Source: Parasitella parasitica (Eukaryota; Mucoromycota; Mucoromycetes; Mucorales; Mucoraceae). Taken from it: a DNA stretch of 64,000 bases. Location of the stretch: positions 12,615 through 76,614 of the forward strand of contig MU619257.1 in NCBI GenBank assembly GCA_025201805.1, given 5' to 3'. The notes beneath the pieces are model-generated. The model was not told the origin of the DNA. It did not search any database and saw only the letters and a list, made by a program, of their open reading frames with translations. This document shows, piece by piece, positions 10,610 through 24,039 of this stretch (within the stretch, counting starts at the first letter, position 1; the number at the start of each line of letters is the position of its first letter). The position numbers and the translations under genes were made by a program.

Positions 10610-13600
10610 TTACGAGTGTTTCTTACTACCGGTCATGATGTGATCCAGCAGATAATGAAAGGACGCTCTTGCATAATGCGAGTCTTGAAAATGAAGAAAC
10701 AAAAACCAGACGACAAGGTGGTTTGCTAAGAAATAGATCCAATGAGTGTATTTGATGCCATACAGAAAGGCGTAAATCACAATATAATACATGATCAAAT
10801 ATGTTATTATACAGCAGAGTCTAATAAATGCATATTAGAGAGAGAAAAGGGAGGAGGGGGGGCCTTCACATTCACAAAGGATCATCATTTACCTGTTCTT
10901 TTGGCGAGGCAACATTTTGCGATTGCTTGTCAAAATTTCGACGTAAATGATAAACGGGGCAATTGCTAGGACGCTATGATCTGATGAAAATGGCACAAAC
11001 CAATGCACAGATATATTTCTGATCCAAACAAGCAAAATTGGCAGGTTGAATGGCAGCAGAGTGAAAAATAGCAGCAAGATGGAGAGCATAAAATTATAAC
11101 GGTTTGATCGTCGACAATCCGTGCGATTCAGCTACAATGTCATTAAAATAATGCATCCTTTTTCAGTGGATAAAGCTGCTTACCGAAGTTCTTGCCCTTA
11201 CAAGTGCTCGAACGCATGTGACAATTTGAACAAGAAAAGCGACAACAAACACAAATTGATAAGGAATAAACGTCGCTACCAACAAGAAAAGGATCAATGT
11301 TGTGATGGCTCGTCTTTGGAATTGTTGCTGACTAGTTTCTTGGATGCGTGATGGCCATGCGTTTAGACCACAGTGGTCTGTAAACAAAATAGAAATTTGC
11401 GCAGTAATACGAATAGTACCTTCAACTATCAACCATAACAGACAGACAACGCCCACGCTCAGGGCTAGTCCTGCTAATGGGATCCACCAAAAGAAGCCGT
11501 CTGTATTTCCAGTCATAATGTCCTGCCAAGAAAGCTTGGAGGAGGGCAGGTACCATAAATCATCAAATGTATAGTGTGCTGAAGGAGATGCGCATTGTGC
11601 AATGCTGCATAAAGCTACACACACCATAACTAACGGAAAAGATCTTTGAAAGCAGAATGATAGCCCTTGTCCAAAATGAGGGTAAATACCTAAATTCGTG
11701 TGGGATTAGATAGTGTCAAATATATCTTTGTTCGCAGCTTTACCGATGTCATTGTAGCATTTGATCTGAGCAGCAAATACAAGCATTACTGTGATGAAAG
11801 AGAATGTGGCTAGCATGATGCCATTTCTAAACCCTAGCCTTCCTGCGCTGCCATACCAATCGATAGAAAGATCCAGTTGCACTGGTTCAGGGCAGGCAGG
11901 ATCCATCCACAGCTGGAAAGAAAGGCCGTTTTGGTCAGCATCTCGAGAGTTGCTCACAATGGAGGCAAACGCAGTTCTCCCGTGAATCGATACATCAGTC
12001 TCTGCCTGGCTATTACCAGACAAATGCACATAAAACTTTGATTCGTGCATTGTTGAAATCGACTGTCGCAAAAAGGGTACAAACTGAGTAGGGTAATTGC
12101 GGCAGCGGGGTCGTGATACCTTCAAGTGATAGGCCAAGATGGGACTTTCTATCGATGGGATTCGAATGGACGTAAACAACCCAGGGCCAGTTTTGACATG
12201 CACGCCTTCCAGGGCAATCGATAGCATAGACTGGCGTACAACTTGGGTATGCGTGCTTTTTTTAAAGGGCTCGAGTACTAAAAACCCGCCATCTTGACCG
12301 CCTTTGTCAACGACGGCTAAATACGAATAGGATCCCATCTCCTTGAATTCAATGCTTGCAAAAGAGAACGTATTACCAGAGAATGGGTATATATCGCTTT
12401 GTGTGGACGCAGGAATGGGGACAGCAATTGGGTTTGCAGATCGGCAGGCAACACGTGTTGTATTACTAACGTAGCTGTTGACCTTGGAGCACAGCAGCAG
12501 TTCAAACCTGCCATTATTGCCGATAAAACTGTCAGACAGAATAGAGAAAGCGTCGGCATTAGCTACTGTGGGCAGCAATGTCATGCCGGCCATAGTCTCC
12601 GGGCCAATAGTCCATCTCTCACCCGGCTTTAAAAAGATACCTTGGTTTGATGCAAGATTGTAAAATGTGAGGTTACCTAAACATGCATGAGCTGATGTAC
12701 GCTTCATTTCTGTGCTACGTTTCAATGAAAAAGACCTACCCAATTCTACATCAGATCCATCTCCCTTGCGATCTTCAAGGCCGCTGAGAAATGCCTGACG
12801 CATAATCTGCATACGTTCCTCAAGAGGCTTTGTCTGGGTGCCTCGTCTAACATCTACCAGATCCAACAGAGTTTTCGACACGACCTTCACCAGCTGGTTG
12901 CACGTCAAAATCGACACATGATCTGCTCCCGTCCAAACATGCGGCACTGCTGTCGAGAAGACGGTGAAGCCGTGTGTTGCTGGAACAATTGAGCCTATGT
13001 TGGTGGAATCACTGCAGACGGTGTTGTCAAGTGTTCCTCCTGCCATTGAAATTATTGAGATGTCACGCAGCGACACATGCGGTGGAGGCGGATATTTGTG
13101 ATTATCGTCAGTTTGCTGGTTGGGATGCGAAAAGCCTTCTTGCCAAAAATGATTTATATCGTCGTAGAGTTGGGATATTTGCCAGTCAAAGGGAACAGGT
13201 GGAAGCATATGTGGTGTCGACATAGTGATGATTGTGTTGATCGTTCCGTGCTGATAATTGCTCATTGTAAACATGGTGCGAGCCACAATGCCTCCCATGG
13301 AATGGCCAATGATGATGACAGAGGTTGGGTCTGGGAGTTTGGTTTCTGCATCATATTTTCGAGTCTGCGGATACAGTTTGAGAATGTAATCGATAGCATC
13401 GTTCATATATTCCGCTTGCTCCAGTATAGACTGCCCATGCAGTGCTGAAAACTCTTCATGAAAATCCACTGCACGACAATAAGCTTAGTACGTCTGCTCA
13501 GCCTGGATATCCACCTGTAACTTACCTGTGAAAAAGTCCAAGTTCCGGACGCCTTGCTGCCATTTTCCAGTATCATGAATATAATTTCGATAATAATAAA

Positions 13601-14175
13601 ATGCAGACTCTGCTGCCAGAGATCTCACTTGTTTATAGCTTCCTGCATGTCCATGAATGAAGAGAACGGGTACGCCAGTAGGCTATCAAAAGAATGCTTA
13701 GTACTTTATATTTACCAAGTTTACTTCTTACTTGATCTGAAAAATCGACTCCTTTTTCTCGATACAGGTAGAGGCTGTATTTCCCTGCAAACCGGGTCAT
13801 TTCGCTATCAAAATTGGTCTGCTTAATGTATTCTGGTCGCATGTAACTCGTTTGACATCCAGAAAAATCCTTTTGATGGTGCTGAAGAGAGTCCAGCATT
13901 ATGTATATCGAAATCAAACTAAAAAGAATCAACATGGTCGATAGTACTTTGCATGCTGCCATTATTTTATATGGGCGTGGTAGGGCACGGCTCACAGTAG
14001 TTGGTGAAGATGGTGGTGATGGTGAGGACGCAGGGGATCTGGGCATTATTGTATTATTCTGATGTACTATGTTGAACGAATGGCCATCCGTCGAATTTAT
14101 CCTTAGCTCAGGATGTGGTTTTTCTTGCTTTATATAAAAATTACTAGGTTTACCTAGCAAACTGGTATCGTTCAT
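10610..14175 (-). CDS. BST1: GPI inositol-deacylase (Bst1/PGAP1)
   Basis: Six exons rebuilt in phase: 14175-13732, 13682-13526, 13468-11744, 11689-11184, 11131-10893 and 10820-10610, 1,093 aa. It is an ER membrane lipase that removes the inositol acyl chain from GPI-anchored proteins, needed for their quality control and export. The first membrane segment is near residues 72-92. VPVLFIHGHAGSYKQVRSLA and the nucleophile elbow IIIGHSMGGIVART are the alpha/beta-hydrolase signatures; GHSMGG carries the catalytic Ser. The C-terminal third contains several hydrophobic segments, including exon 5 (FNLPILLVWIRNISVHWFVP), typical of PGAP1. In the intron after exon 3 the unspliced frame hits a stop at 11706; splicing at 11744/11689 joins NDI to GIYPHFG. 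Length is near the yeast protein (about 1,030 aa). Confidence 0.95.
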
Positions 14176-15055
14176 ATATGAAAAGAGAAACAGTTTAATC
14201 TCTTGGGCATTTGCAGCATTTAAATTAAAAAGAATAAAAAGTCACCAACCCTTCATTTGGTTGTTCCTGACCAACATGAAGATTTTATATATGGTACCTT
14301 GGAATCAATACAATGGATACTGTATACAAACCTCAAATTTTTAAGTACTCCAAATAATAAACTGGGTTTTGAACTATCGCAGGAATCAATTACACTTATG
14401 ACGCTTCAGAGAATCCACACAGTTGGTATACGTGTCTTTCATGGCGGATTGCTGCCTAGCAACAGATGTAACAAAATTTTGTCCCTAATAATTAAATTTT
14501 GACAGATCAGAAAACTGTATTCATTTCTAGTAGTGTTTTCAATGTCTACAGTTTTGGTACCTATGTGGATAACTTGATCTCAAAGTGAAAGCCTGGGATA
14601 TCTGTAGCGTTAGTTATCATTGTAGCACAAACTGCTTGAAAGTACGGGTTTTTTGCTTGCCTTTCAATAAATGTACATGGCCAATTAAAAAAAAAATTTA
14701 TGCCCATATATATGTTTCGATGAGTGAATACATTCAATTGTAAAACCTAAAGAAGGATGGCTTGCGAACTTAAACATATTAAACTAGTAAATCAAGGTTA
14801 CGACAGATAAGCGTCGCTCAAAATCCATCAAGTATCTTGATAGTGTTTTGCGGATAATAACTATTTTTATTTGCCTTAATCGAAACAAAATCTCCCATTG
14901 GATACAACTACACAAAAGCGATCGAAGAGGGTCTTTTTTTTAGTTGCTTTTTTTTTGTGATAATACACATATTTAGCTTTAAGTTTTCTTTTTTTTTTTT
15001 TTTTTTTTTTTTTTTCTCTTAGGTGTATGTGTATTGTATATAATAATAGAAGACA
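14176..15055. other. AT-rich intergenic region with long T tract
   Basis: No supported gene until 15056. A T-run of about 25 at 14991-15015 is followed by ctcttag at about 15015-15021, which resembles a 3' splice site and may belong to a leader intron of the gene starting at 15056. Confidence 0.45.
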
Positions 15056-15313
15056 ATGTCGCAATCACAAAAAGGAGGGGTACCAAATTACATGGATAAT
15101 GTCATGTCAAGATTTGGCCATCATTTGTCACCAAATCAACGCACATTTATATCAGAGTCAATGATACCCACATTACAATCTGCAAAACCAGGACGCTGTG
15201 AATTACCTCATGAATTTTCGTCGGCTATTCCAAGACCCAATATTCACTCAGCTGGAAGTACCAACAAAATAGTTCATTTGCGTGATGACAATGTTGTAGA
15301 TATGAAGATTTAG
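15056..15313 (+). CDS. Small hypothetical protein
   Basis: Single-exon frame of 85 aa beginning MSQSQKGGVPNYMDNVMSRF and ending NVVDMKI. Composition is balanced and hydrophilic, without signal peptide or membrane segment, and better than chance for this AT-rich context. A polyadenylation-like aataaataaa lies about 65 bp after the stop. I do not recognise the family. A splice-acceptor-like tract just upstream means a further 5' exon, or only a leader intron, is possible. Confidence 0.5.
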   Translation: MSQSQKGGVPNYMDNVMSRFGHHLSPNQRTFISESMIPTLQSAKPGRCELPHEFSSAIPRPNIHSAGSTNKIVHLRDDNVVDMKI

Positions 15314-18300
15314 TTTGTTATTGTATCTGTTCTTTAGCAACCTCACTACAGTTTATTCCTTTCAAATCTCATTTCAAATAAATAAAAAGAAAAATGGAAT
15401 CATAGTTCAAATCAAATTCATGAAAAGAAGATGTAAATTTGACCAACATGTTTTATTATATCAATATGAGAGTGAAATTGATACTACAATTCAAGGGTTT
15501 GCTCAGTTGCTTTTAATGATTGAAGATGCTCTAAAAGCTTTGGAGAAAATAATAATACCTTATTTGTATCACGACTTCTTTATTCTGATCCTGTACCTTA
15601 CTGAATCCTCTTATCTAAGGCATATCCATACCAACAGTGACAGGTAAGACTTCCACCGCCAAATCGCTTTTTTTTGTAATATTAAATTAATATGGAAAAC
15701 TTCCAAGTTGACATATTAGTTAATCCTTCATTAAATGGTATGCAGTTTAAATAATTTTTTAACGATCATTCGAACAGTATGGTCTGCGAAATATTCAACG
15801 TGCGGTCGTTTTTGTCGTTCTTGAGTTGTATTATGTTAGGGGCGTCCAGTTGTTTATTTAAAACGAGCTGGTCGCACGCCCACTCTGGGAATTTTTGCAC
15901 CTTCACTACGACAAGATAAGAATCGACCTTCGTGTATGCAGGTTCTATCTCGCTCTGCGAGACAGCCAATCTCGAAAATAAATCAAAGTCTATTGTTTTC
16001 CAATGTATATGTTGTATCCATAGATTTCCATGGTTACCACACAGTTGTCATGACAACCATTCCAGATCTAATCCAAGACGCGGACATCAACGCATGTTCT
16101 ATTATATAAGAAATTGCGAAGCTAAACTCATCAATGAATGTTTCACACTCCTGATAATTAGCTGATTAAATAAAGGTAGATCTTTGCTTTGACTATTACT
16201 ATATCATAATCAAGCAGGATCTGATTCTATACATAGTAGGTTAATTCATGCAGATTTATTTTACATAAATAGACAACTTTTTATCAAAATAAATCAATAG
16301 CTTTGCATGTGATAAAGTAAGTCTTTATTACTTTATTACTTTCTTATTTGTATGATTACATACAATCATTTGCTGTGCTCGTTTTCAAGACCTGACACAA
16401 CAGTGTAAAAGATGACAATGTACAATTGTAATTGTACTGCTGCTACCTTTTATTATAATATTTATTATGAGATGTAGAAGCACAGTTCATGGCAGAAGTA
16501 ACTGCATAGTAAGGTAACATTAATACGCTTAGGTTACAACTAATTCTAAAGGATGCCACCCTAGATACCTAAACTCTAGTAATTTGCATAAGATATTTAA
16601 AGTAAGAACAATTGACAAGTTCTCTTTGTATAGATTTCCTTTTAGTATTGTCATTTGGAAGTCAAAGCAGTAAATGCCCTATTGAATTTTCCATGTACGT
16701 ACTCATTGTGTATTGATATCAGCCCAAAGTATCTAACTCATCTTACCTTTTGTTTTTGGATGGCTTATTGATTCTGACTTGGTAACAAGTGAATTAACGT
16801 ATACTCTATTGGCACTACAACATTTTCTGACCCTTATTTTGATCTAACTTGGATTCCGAATTTGAAAAAGGATTGACGCACGGCTACTTGCATCTTTGGA
16901 ACTCTGTTGTGATGTATGTATCCAGTCAGATTATTCTGCTGAGCTTGGTCGGTTTTTCATGCCGTTGACGCAACATTCTTCTTTGTACAATCGTATATTA
17001 GTTGACGGCTCACAGAATAATGCTTGTCTCTTGAAAACGCCTTGATGCTCTGTAGGATAGTAGAATTTGAGAGATCACATTAGAGTTTTGGAGATATCCT
17101 TGCTCATCCCTTTTCTAATACAGGAATGATATCCTTGGATAACAATGTTATTAATAGTCAAGACGCAAGTACAATCTAATCTGTAAATTCTAAGCTTCTT
17201 AATAGCTTGTTTGATATTGGGCCTACAAGTAATTTTGCCTCCTCAAAGAAGTCATTAATGGTAATTAAGCTGGTTTAGACCTGCTGCTGCAGTTGCCGGT
17301 TATCTTTTCTTTTAGAGGTCTGATGAAATTTGATGAAGGGTAGCAGACATTAGTGTTAATGGACTGAGGACTTTTTTTGTAGGCCAAAATTGTTATCCCT
17401 TGTACATAAAAAGAATGCACATTTTACTACTGTTTTATTTTATCTATATTGCAGATTAAATAAAAACAGTGTATTTATTATACGTAACCAAAACGCAAAT
17501 TAATATTTTCTTCATGTAAGAGTTCGTTAAATGACACCATCACAAAATAGCCTCAGCATTATTAAAGATACTTGAGGATTATAATTAGTCTAGAAGATAA
17601 AGCATGATGGGATGTAGTTTGCACACAGTTTCACGTTACTGTAAACTATTGTCTATCATAATTTTTATAACTTTAATAAAGACACCAACTTTGATTTCAT
17701 AAAGTTCTCTGTCTTTATTTACTTGGACTATTCATCAAATACCTCACTATTGCTCATATGAGGACTTCATCTAATATTCGATCAATCTATTCCGTCCCAT
17801 TATTCTGGGCAATTTGGTAAATTGGGAGTGGAAGCACATTATGTCATGACTCCCTCTTCCTCTCTCGTATACTAAAATGTACCCTCTCATGTCCACATAT
17901 CAACGAAAATAACTTTATTGGATTAACCGATCAAAGTTGTATACTATTATAAATCATCAATACCTACTTTAGCAGCCCTTACGAAGCATGGTACTTGGTT
18001 TGTCAGAATATACAAATCTGACCACGCTAAACAAAAGGAAGCCTCCTTTCACCCCCATGTTATAATCTCCTAAAAACATCTATAAACAGACATGGCTTCC
18101 CCACACCAAACGAATGAAACACTTGCCAAATCTTAATTATAAAATGAGGCGGATAAGTATGTGCCGATTGATTCACGGAATGGGGGGGGGCATGTGTTTA
18201 TCCGAAAGCTTTTTAGGCGGGGTAAAAAAATTAAGCTTGATTATATGGTAAGCAAATTCACTGTTACTGGATATGGGCCCAAGAAAGGCTTGTTGTCACT

Positions 18301-18340
18301 TTATCTACCCCCCCCCCCTTAATTTTATTTTTGCAATGTG
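15314..18340. other. Gene-poor AT-rich region, with a possible LTR remnant
   Basis: About 3 kb without a supported gene. Short open frames at 15766-15969 (-) and 15932-16165 (+) look partly coding but have no recognisable domain. At about 16273-16411 the layout ataaatag... aataaat... gtctttattactttat ... gacacaacagtg parallels the 283-bp LTR at 35062-35344 and its following tggcacaacagtg, so this may be a diverged relative. Homopolymers G9 (18182-18190) and C11 (18308-18318) flank the start of the next gene's promoter. Confidence 0.4.
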
Positions 18341-18348
18341 TATAAATA
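18341..18348 (+). promoter_or_regulatory. TATA box
   Basis: tataaata lies 65 bp upstream of the ATG at 18406, directly after a C11/T-rich tract. Spacing fits a core promoter for that gene. Confidence 0.55.
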
Positions 18349-18405
18349 GAGGATAAATATCTCTGTGCACTTCTTCCAAGTCTTTAATTATTACTATTAT
18401 AAAAA

Positions 18406-18951
18406 ATGAACGTCGAACCAAGGCCATTAGCTGTGTATCCAACATTTAATGATACTCAACAACAGAAACTCACACAGAAAGAATTGGATATTGATGAGTC
18501 CATATATCATTTGCTCTCAATGTATTTGGACACAAATGTTAATATAATCATTCCACCCTCACAACCTCCACAAAACAATCGAGCCATGATGAAGCACTCG
18601 CCTTATTTTCGCACCAAAAGAAATACGAGCAGCAAACCCTTACATCATCAAAATTGGCTTGGAGAGAGAAAGAGATCTCCAACGACAACATGTACAGAGC
18701 TAGAAAGAAATACCATGAAGAATTCGCACTCGATTCCAGTTGAAAACGACACAAATGTTCAAATTAAATCCAACAAAAACAAAAAAGCAAGACCGAAATT
18801 CGTTTCATTTAATGAAACAGTTACAGTCATAAATGAACACAAAAAGATCAGTTTCAGTAATTTGATACAACCAGCTGTTGCCTCGCCGCATAGCAGTGAC
18901 GACGACGATGATGCTTTATTTGTAGATGCTCTCGACAATTTCATGGAATAG
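18406..18951 (+). CDS. Hypothetical protein with possible PP1-docking motif
   Basis: Intronless, 181 aa. The N-terminal half is polar and likely disordered (PPSQPPQNNR, clusters of Lys/Asn/Thr). A short block near residues 125-140, KKARPKFVSFNETVTVIN, contains KFVSF, which fits the RVxF docking consensus ([KR]-x-[VI]-x-[FW]) used by protein phosphatase 1 regulators; it is preceded by the usual basic residues. The tail holds an acidic cluster (HSSDDDDDALFVDALDNFME). No catalytic domain is visible. The PP1 link is inference from a short motif only. A TATA box and compact leader support a real, separately expressed gene. Confidence 0.65.
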   Translation: MNVEPRPLAVYPTFNDTQQQKLTQKELDIDESIYHLLSMYLDTNVNIIIPPSQPPQNNRAMMKHSPYFRTKRNTSSKPLHHQNWLGERKRSPTTTCTELERNTMKNSHSIPVENDTNVQIKSNKNKKARPKFVSFNETVTVINEHKKISFSNLIQPAVASPHSSDDDDDALFVDALDNFME

Positions 18952-19388
18952 CCACAATCATCAGATCATCTTGTTTGTGTACATCCCCTACATTTGTATA
19001 ATAGAGCGCCATGATAATGTTATGTAGAAGTTGACACGCCTGTACTCTTCACCTTCCTTCCCCTTTGTCGTCTATTGTAATTAGTTTCATCCCAAAAAGC
19101 TCATACCATCCTGTTTTTTGGGTATTATAATAAAAACTGGTATCACATTTGCGTGATTCATACTCTTATTGTTGTTGTCTTGGGGGGCATCAAATCCCAT
19201 GCAACATCTTTACTGGTCGCACACAACATAGCCTCATTTATCCAACATATTACGCATTCGGCTGTTTCTTTAGCATTTTTATGGCATGTCAAGATTACGT
19301 CTGATGTCTTTTTTTTTCTTTTTTTTTACTCACGCTCTTGTATATAAACAGTGGGTGTTTTATTCAACTTGAACCAAAATACGCTAAA
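18952..19388. other. Intergenic stretch
   Basis: Holds the 3' end of the upstream gene (aataaaa near 19130) and the aldo-keto reductase promoter, with a TATA-like tatataaac near 19340-19348. No other feature is seen. Confidence 0.5.
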
Positions 19389-20615
19389 ATGAATGCAGCA
19401 GCTAGAATAAAACTCGACCATGATGTAATTCCTACACAGGACACAAAGCTGCTCCTAGCCGGCACAATTTCTATACCACCTATCGGTAGGAATAACATAA
19501 AAAAAGTGACAAATGTTGGGCTAACACATACTTTTAGCCATTGGCACATGGCAATGGGGGGATAAAAAAGGTACAAACGACGTTCAATCATGGTAGCATT
19601 CCATTTCTAATAGCTTACAAAGTGTGGGGCTGGACTCCCCAAGCTGAAAAGGATGCCAAAGCAGCGTTCGATAAGGCATTCGAGCTGGGATTGGCATTCT
19701 ACGATACGGCTGAAGTCTATGGAGATGGAGAGTCAGAGAGAGAAATCTGTCGTTTTCGAAACGATTATTCCGAGCAGGACAAGGAAAAGCAAGTGATTGC
19801 CACAAAGTACTTTCCTTATAATCATCGCACTCAGTTTCCGGATGTACTGTTGTCTGCTCTGAAGGATTCGTTGGCTAGACTGGGCACTTTTCAAGTTGAT
19901 CTGTACCAGATCCATGCCCCCATCCATCCTGCTGAAATCGAAGTTGTTGGTAAGTCTGTATTGTATCGTACCCAGCAATGAACCTCCTAATTGATGTAAT
20001 AAAGCCAACGCCTTGGCGGATGCCTATGATAAAGGGCTGATCAAAGCTGTAGGAGTATCCAACTATAGTAAAGATGAAATCCAGCGTATGCATGCAGCGC
20101 TTCAAAAAAGAGGCATCGTTTTGGCTTCAAATCAAATTTCATTTTCCTTGATCCGTACAATTCCTGAGAAATCCGGATTGATTCAGCAATGCCACAATCT
20201 CGGTATTGTTATTTTAGCCTATTCTCGTAAGTTTACCTTGATAATTCCTGGTACAAGGTATATTTACATGTGTAGCACAGCCTTAGGTATGGGCATTTTA
20301 ACAGGAAAGTATGGGTCTCAAGGCCCATGGCCAAAAGGACGTGAGCAGCCATTTAAAAAATTCGATACAGCGCAGTTGGGCAATTTGTTGGATGTCGTAA
20401 AGCGATTGGGCGAACAGTACGGCCGTCCACCAAGTGCCATTGCTTTAAATTGGTGTATGGCCAAGGGTACAGTACCCCTGGGAGGAGCACGAACTCAGGA
20501 ACATGTTGAACAGAATGCCCTGGCTTTAGGCTTCCGCTTGACAAATGAACAAGTAGCTGAATTGGATGAATTTGCTTTTCTTGGATCGAATAACAAGGGA
20601 TGGCAGCATGGATAG
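19389..20615 (+). CDS. Aldo-keto reductase
   Basis: Five exons: 19389-19485, 19538-19570, 19623-19949, 20005-20226 and 20281-20615, 337 aa, the usual size of the superfamily. It should reduce a carbonyl using NADPH; the substrate cannot be told from sequence. Landmarks: IGTWQWGD (strand 1), FYDTAEVYG with catalytic Asp and Tyr, ATKYF with the catalytic Lys, LYQIHAP with the His position, GLIKAVGVSNYS, and YSPLGMGILTGKY, which is rebuilt exactly across intron 4. The order and wording resemble the plastid/bacterial-like AKR group typified by plant At1g06690 (recognition, not a search). Exon 2 is only 33 nt. Confidence 0.93.
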
Positions 20616-21065
20616 ACCTTTTTTAATGTATGTCTGTAGAATTTGCGTCTTGGAATCGTAAAGGGTAAAATTATCTCTACACTGATTACATGCATCCTAT
20701 ATGACAATAAATCACAAATATCTCACTTTAAAAGCCATGGGAGCGTATTTGATGGGTATAAAGAAATGAAACGTAAAACAACGGTGCTCAATTCACTTTC
20801 AAGCTTCTCCTTTGATTCTTGTTCAAATTCTTCGCCAAAGGAAAAAGTACTGTATTATTAAAGTAGACCAGCTTTAAATCTGTAACTGTATACTTATGGC
20901 TGAGGATTACCTCTATCAAGCACCTCTTGATTTGGCAATCATTGTATCTTTTACGAGCCCATATGCACGCACGCATAGATGTAATAAAATCATCCAAAAC
21001 ATGGTCACTTGTTCAACTCTTTCTTTCACGTTTCTCCTTACTTTTTCCATACTGTCATCCGCAAC
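20616..21065. other. Intergenic stretch
   Basis: 3' flank of the reductase gene and promoter of the acetyltransferase gene. No supported gene. Confidence 0.5.
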
Positions 21066-22799
<1,734 letters not shown>

Positions 22800-24039
22800 C
22801 ACTACTACTAGCACTACTGTTAGAGTTGTAAATTATAAACACACCTACATGCATTTGATTATAATAATAAAGTACTGCAAACATTTGAATTGTTTGTCTC
22901 ACGTATATTCCAAACTTGCTCCAAATCAAGTTTACATATCAGCATTCACATGTTACCAGATTACATATCTTGTATACATTGATGCTTATATTCTATATAT
23001 ACCGTAAATTAGTGTAAAAGTATAGGTTTTACCATTTATGCATACATGACACATGTAGTTGATTTGAAGTCCTAATTTTATGCTTGTAATAGTGTATAAT
23101 ACCAATTTTCACATGCATAATAGTAGATTCAATCTATCATGCACTACAACTTCCTACCGTCTTGTAATGCTCTTGCCGTGTTATTTTGGCTCGAAATCAG
23201 CGCCTATGCTTGCCATCAAGGACCTATTACACTTTCTTATGGACAAAGAGATATGTTTGTGCGCAATCATGCAAATGGATTGGCCAGTGATGTTTAGTTC
23301 CCTTCTCATGAACCAGAAAAAAGTTCTTTGCACTAACCCAAGAGCGACCAACTCTGCACATACCAGCATTTTTTGCATAGCCCATCGTTGAGACATAACA
23401 CGGAAAACAATTGCCCCAATAGCCAAATAACCATTCATATTTACATGATACCTATTATTAGTCGTTCTTCAGCCTTGTTTGGTTTGCATATCTGAAAAAA
23501 AAAAACGTGCTCAGCGCAGCTATTTCCCGTGCTGTGTCTGTCAATGTAATTTCTGTTACGACCTCGTTCATACCTTGGAAAACAAACTGTGGAAGCTCCT
23601 GAACCATATAAAAAAACAATACTAGCATAGATACAAATTATAAACTCATGTGCTTACTACAAATATTTTATGAAATATTTTGTAACGATGATTATTTTTG
23701 CAGATGAAATCAGGCAACGAAGCATGTAAAATAAGGAGATCAACATTGTTTGAAATCAATATCTATAATTTTTCCCATTTTTCAGGTCAAGACGTACAAT
23801 TACAATTAAGCTTATACCAACATTTACATGGAAAAATAAGGAGAAGCAGGGGAGGAGTGTCATGAAAGGGAGCAAGGGGGGGAAAAACGGCGAGAGAAGG
23901 AGGAGGAAGATACATATGAATGACTCGAGAAATTAAATTACCTTATCTGCATTCATGTAGTATTTATAAATACAATATCACTGTCAATTGATTTTCTCTC
24001 TTCTTCTTTTTCATTATATACTACAAGGCCATATTTATC
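22800..24039. other. Intergenic region with an uncertain small minus-strand ORF
   Basis: A minus-strand frame at 23438-23181 (85 aa, starting MNGYLAIGAIVFRVMSQRW) has a hydrophobic segment and could be part of a small membrane protein. An ATG at 23607 followed by a good donor at 23573 lies upstream but does not join it in phase. I recognise no family and do not call a gene. An A/G-rich tract lies at about 23850-23910. Confidence 0.35.

Noticed and set aside
11706-11743. Stop codon ending BST1 early at 11706
   Set aside because: The stop lies inside a GT-AG intron (11743-11690); splicing continues the membrane domain through three more exons.
23181-23438. Minus-strand 85-aa ORF as a mitochondrial small-subunit gene
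   Set aside because: It has one hydrophobic segment, but the likely upstream exon does not join in phase and no family is recognised.
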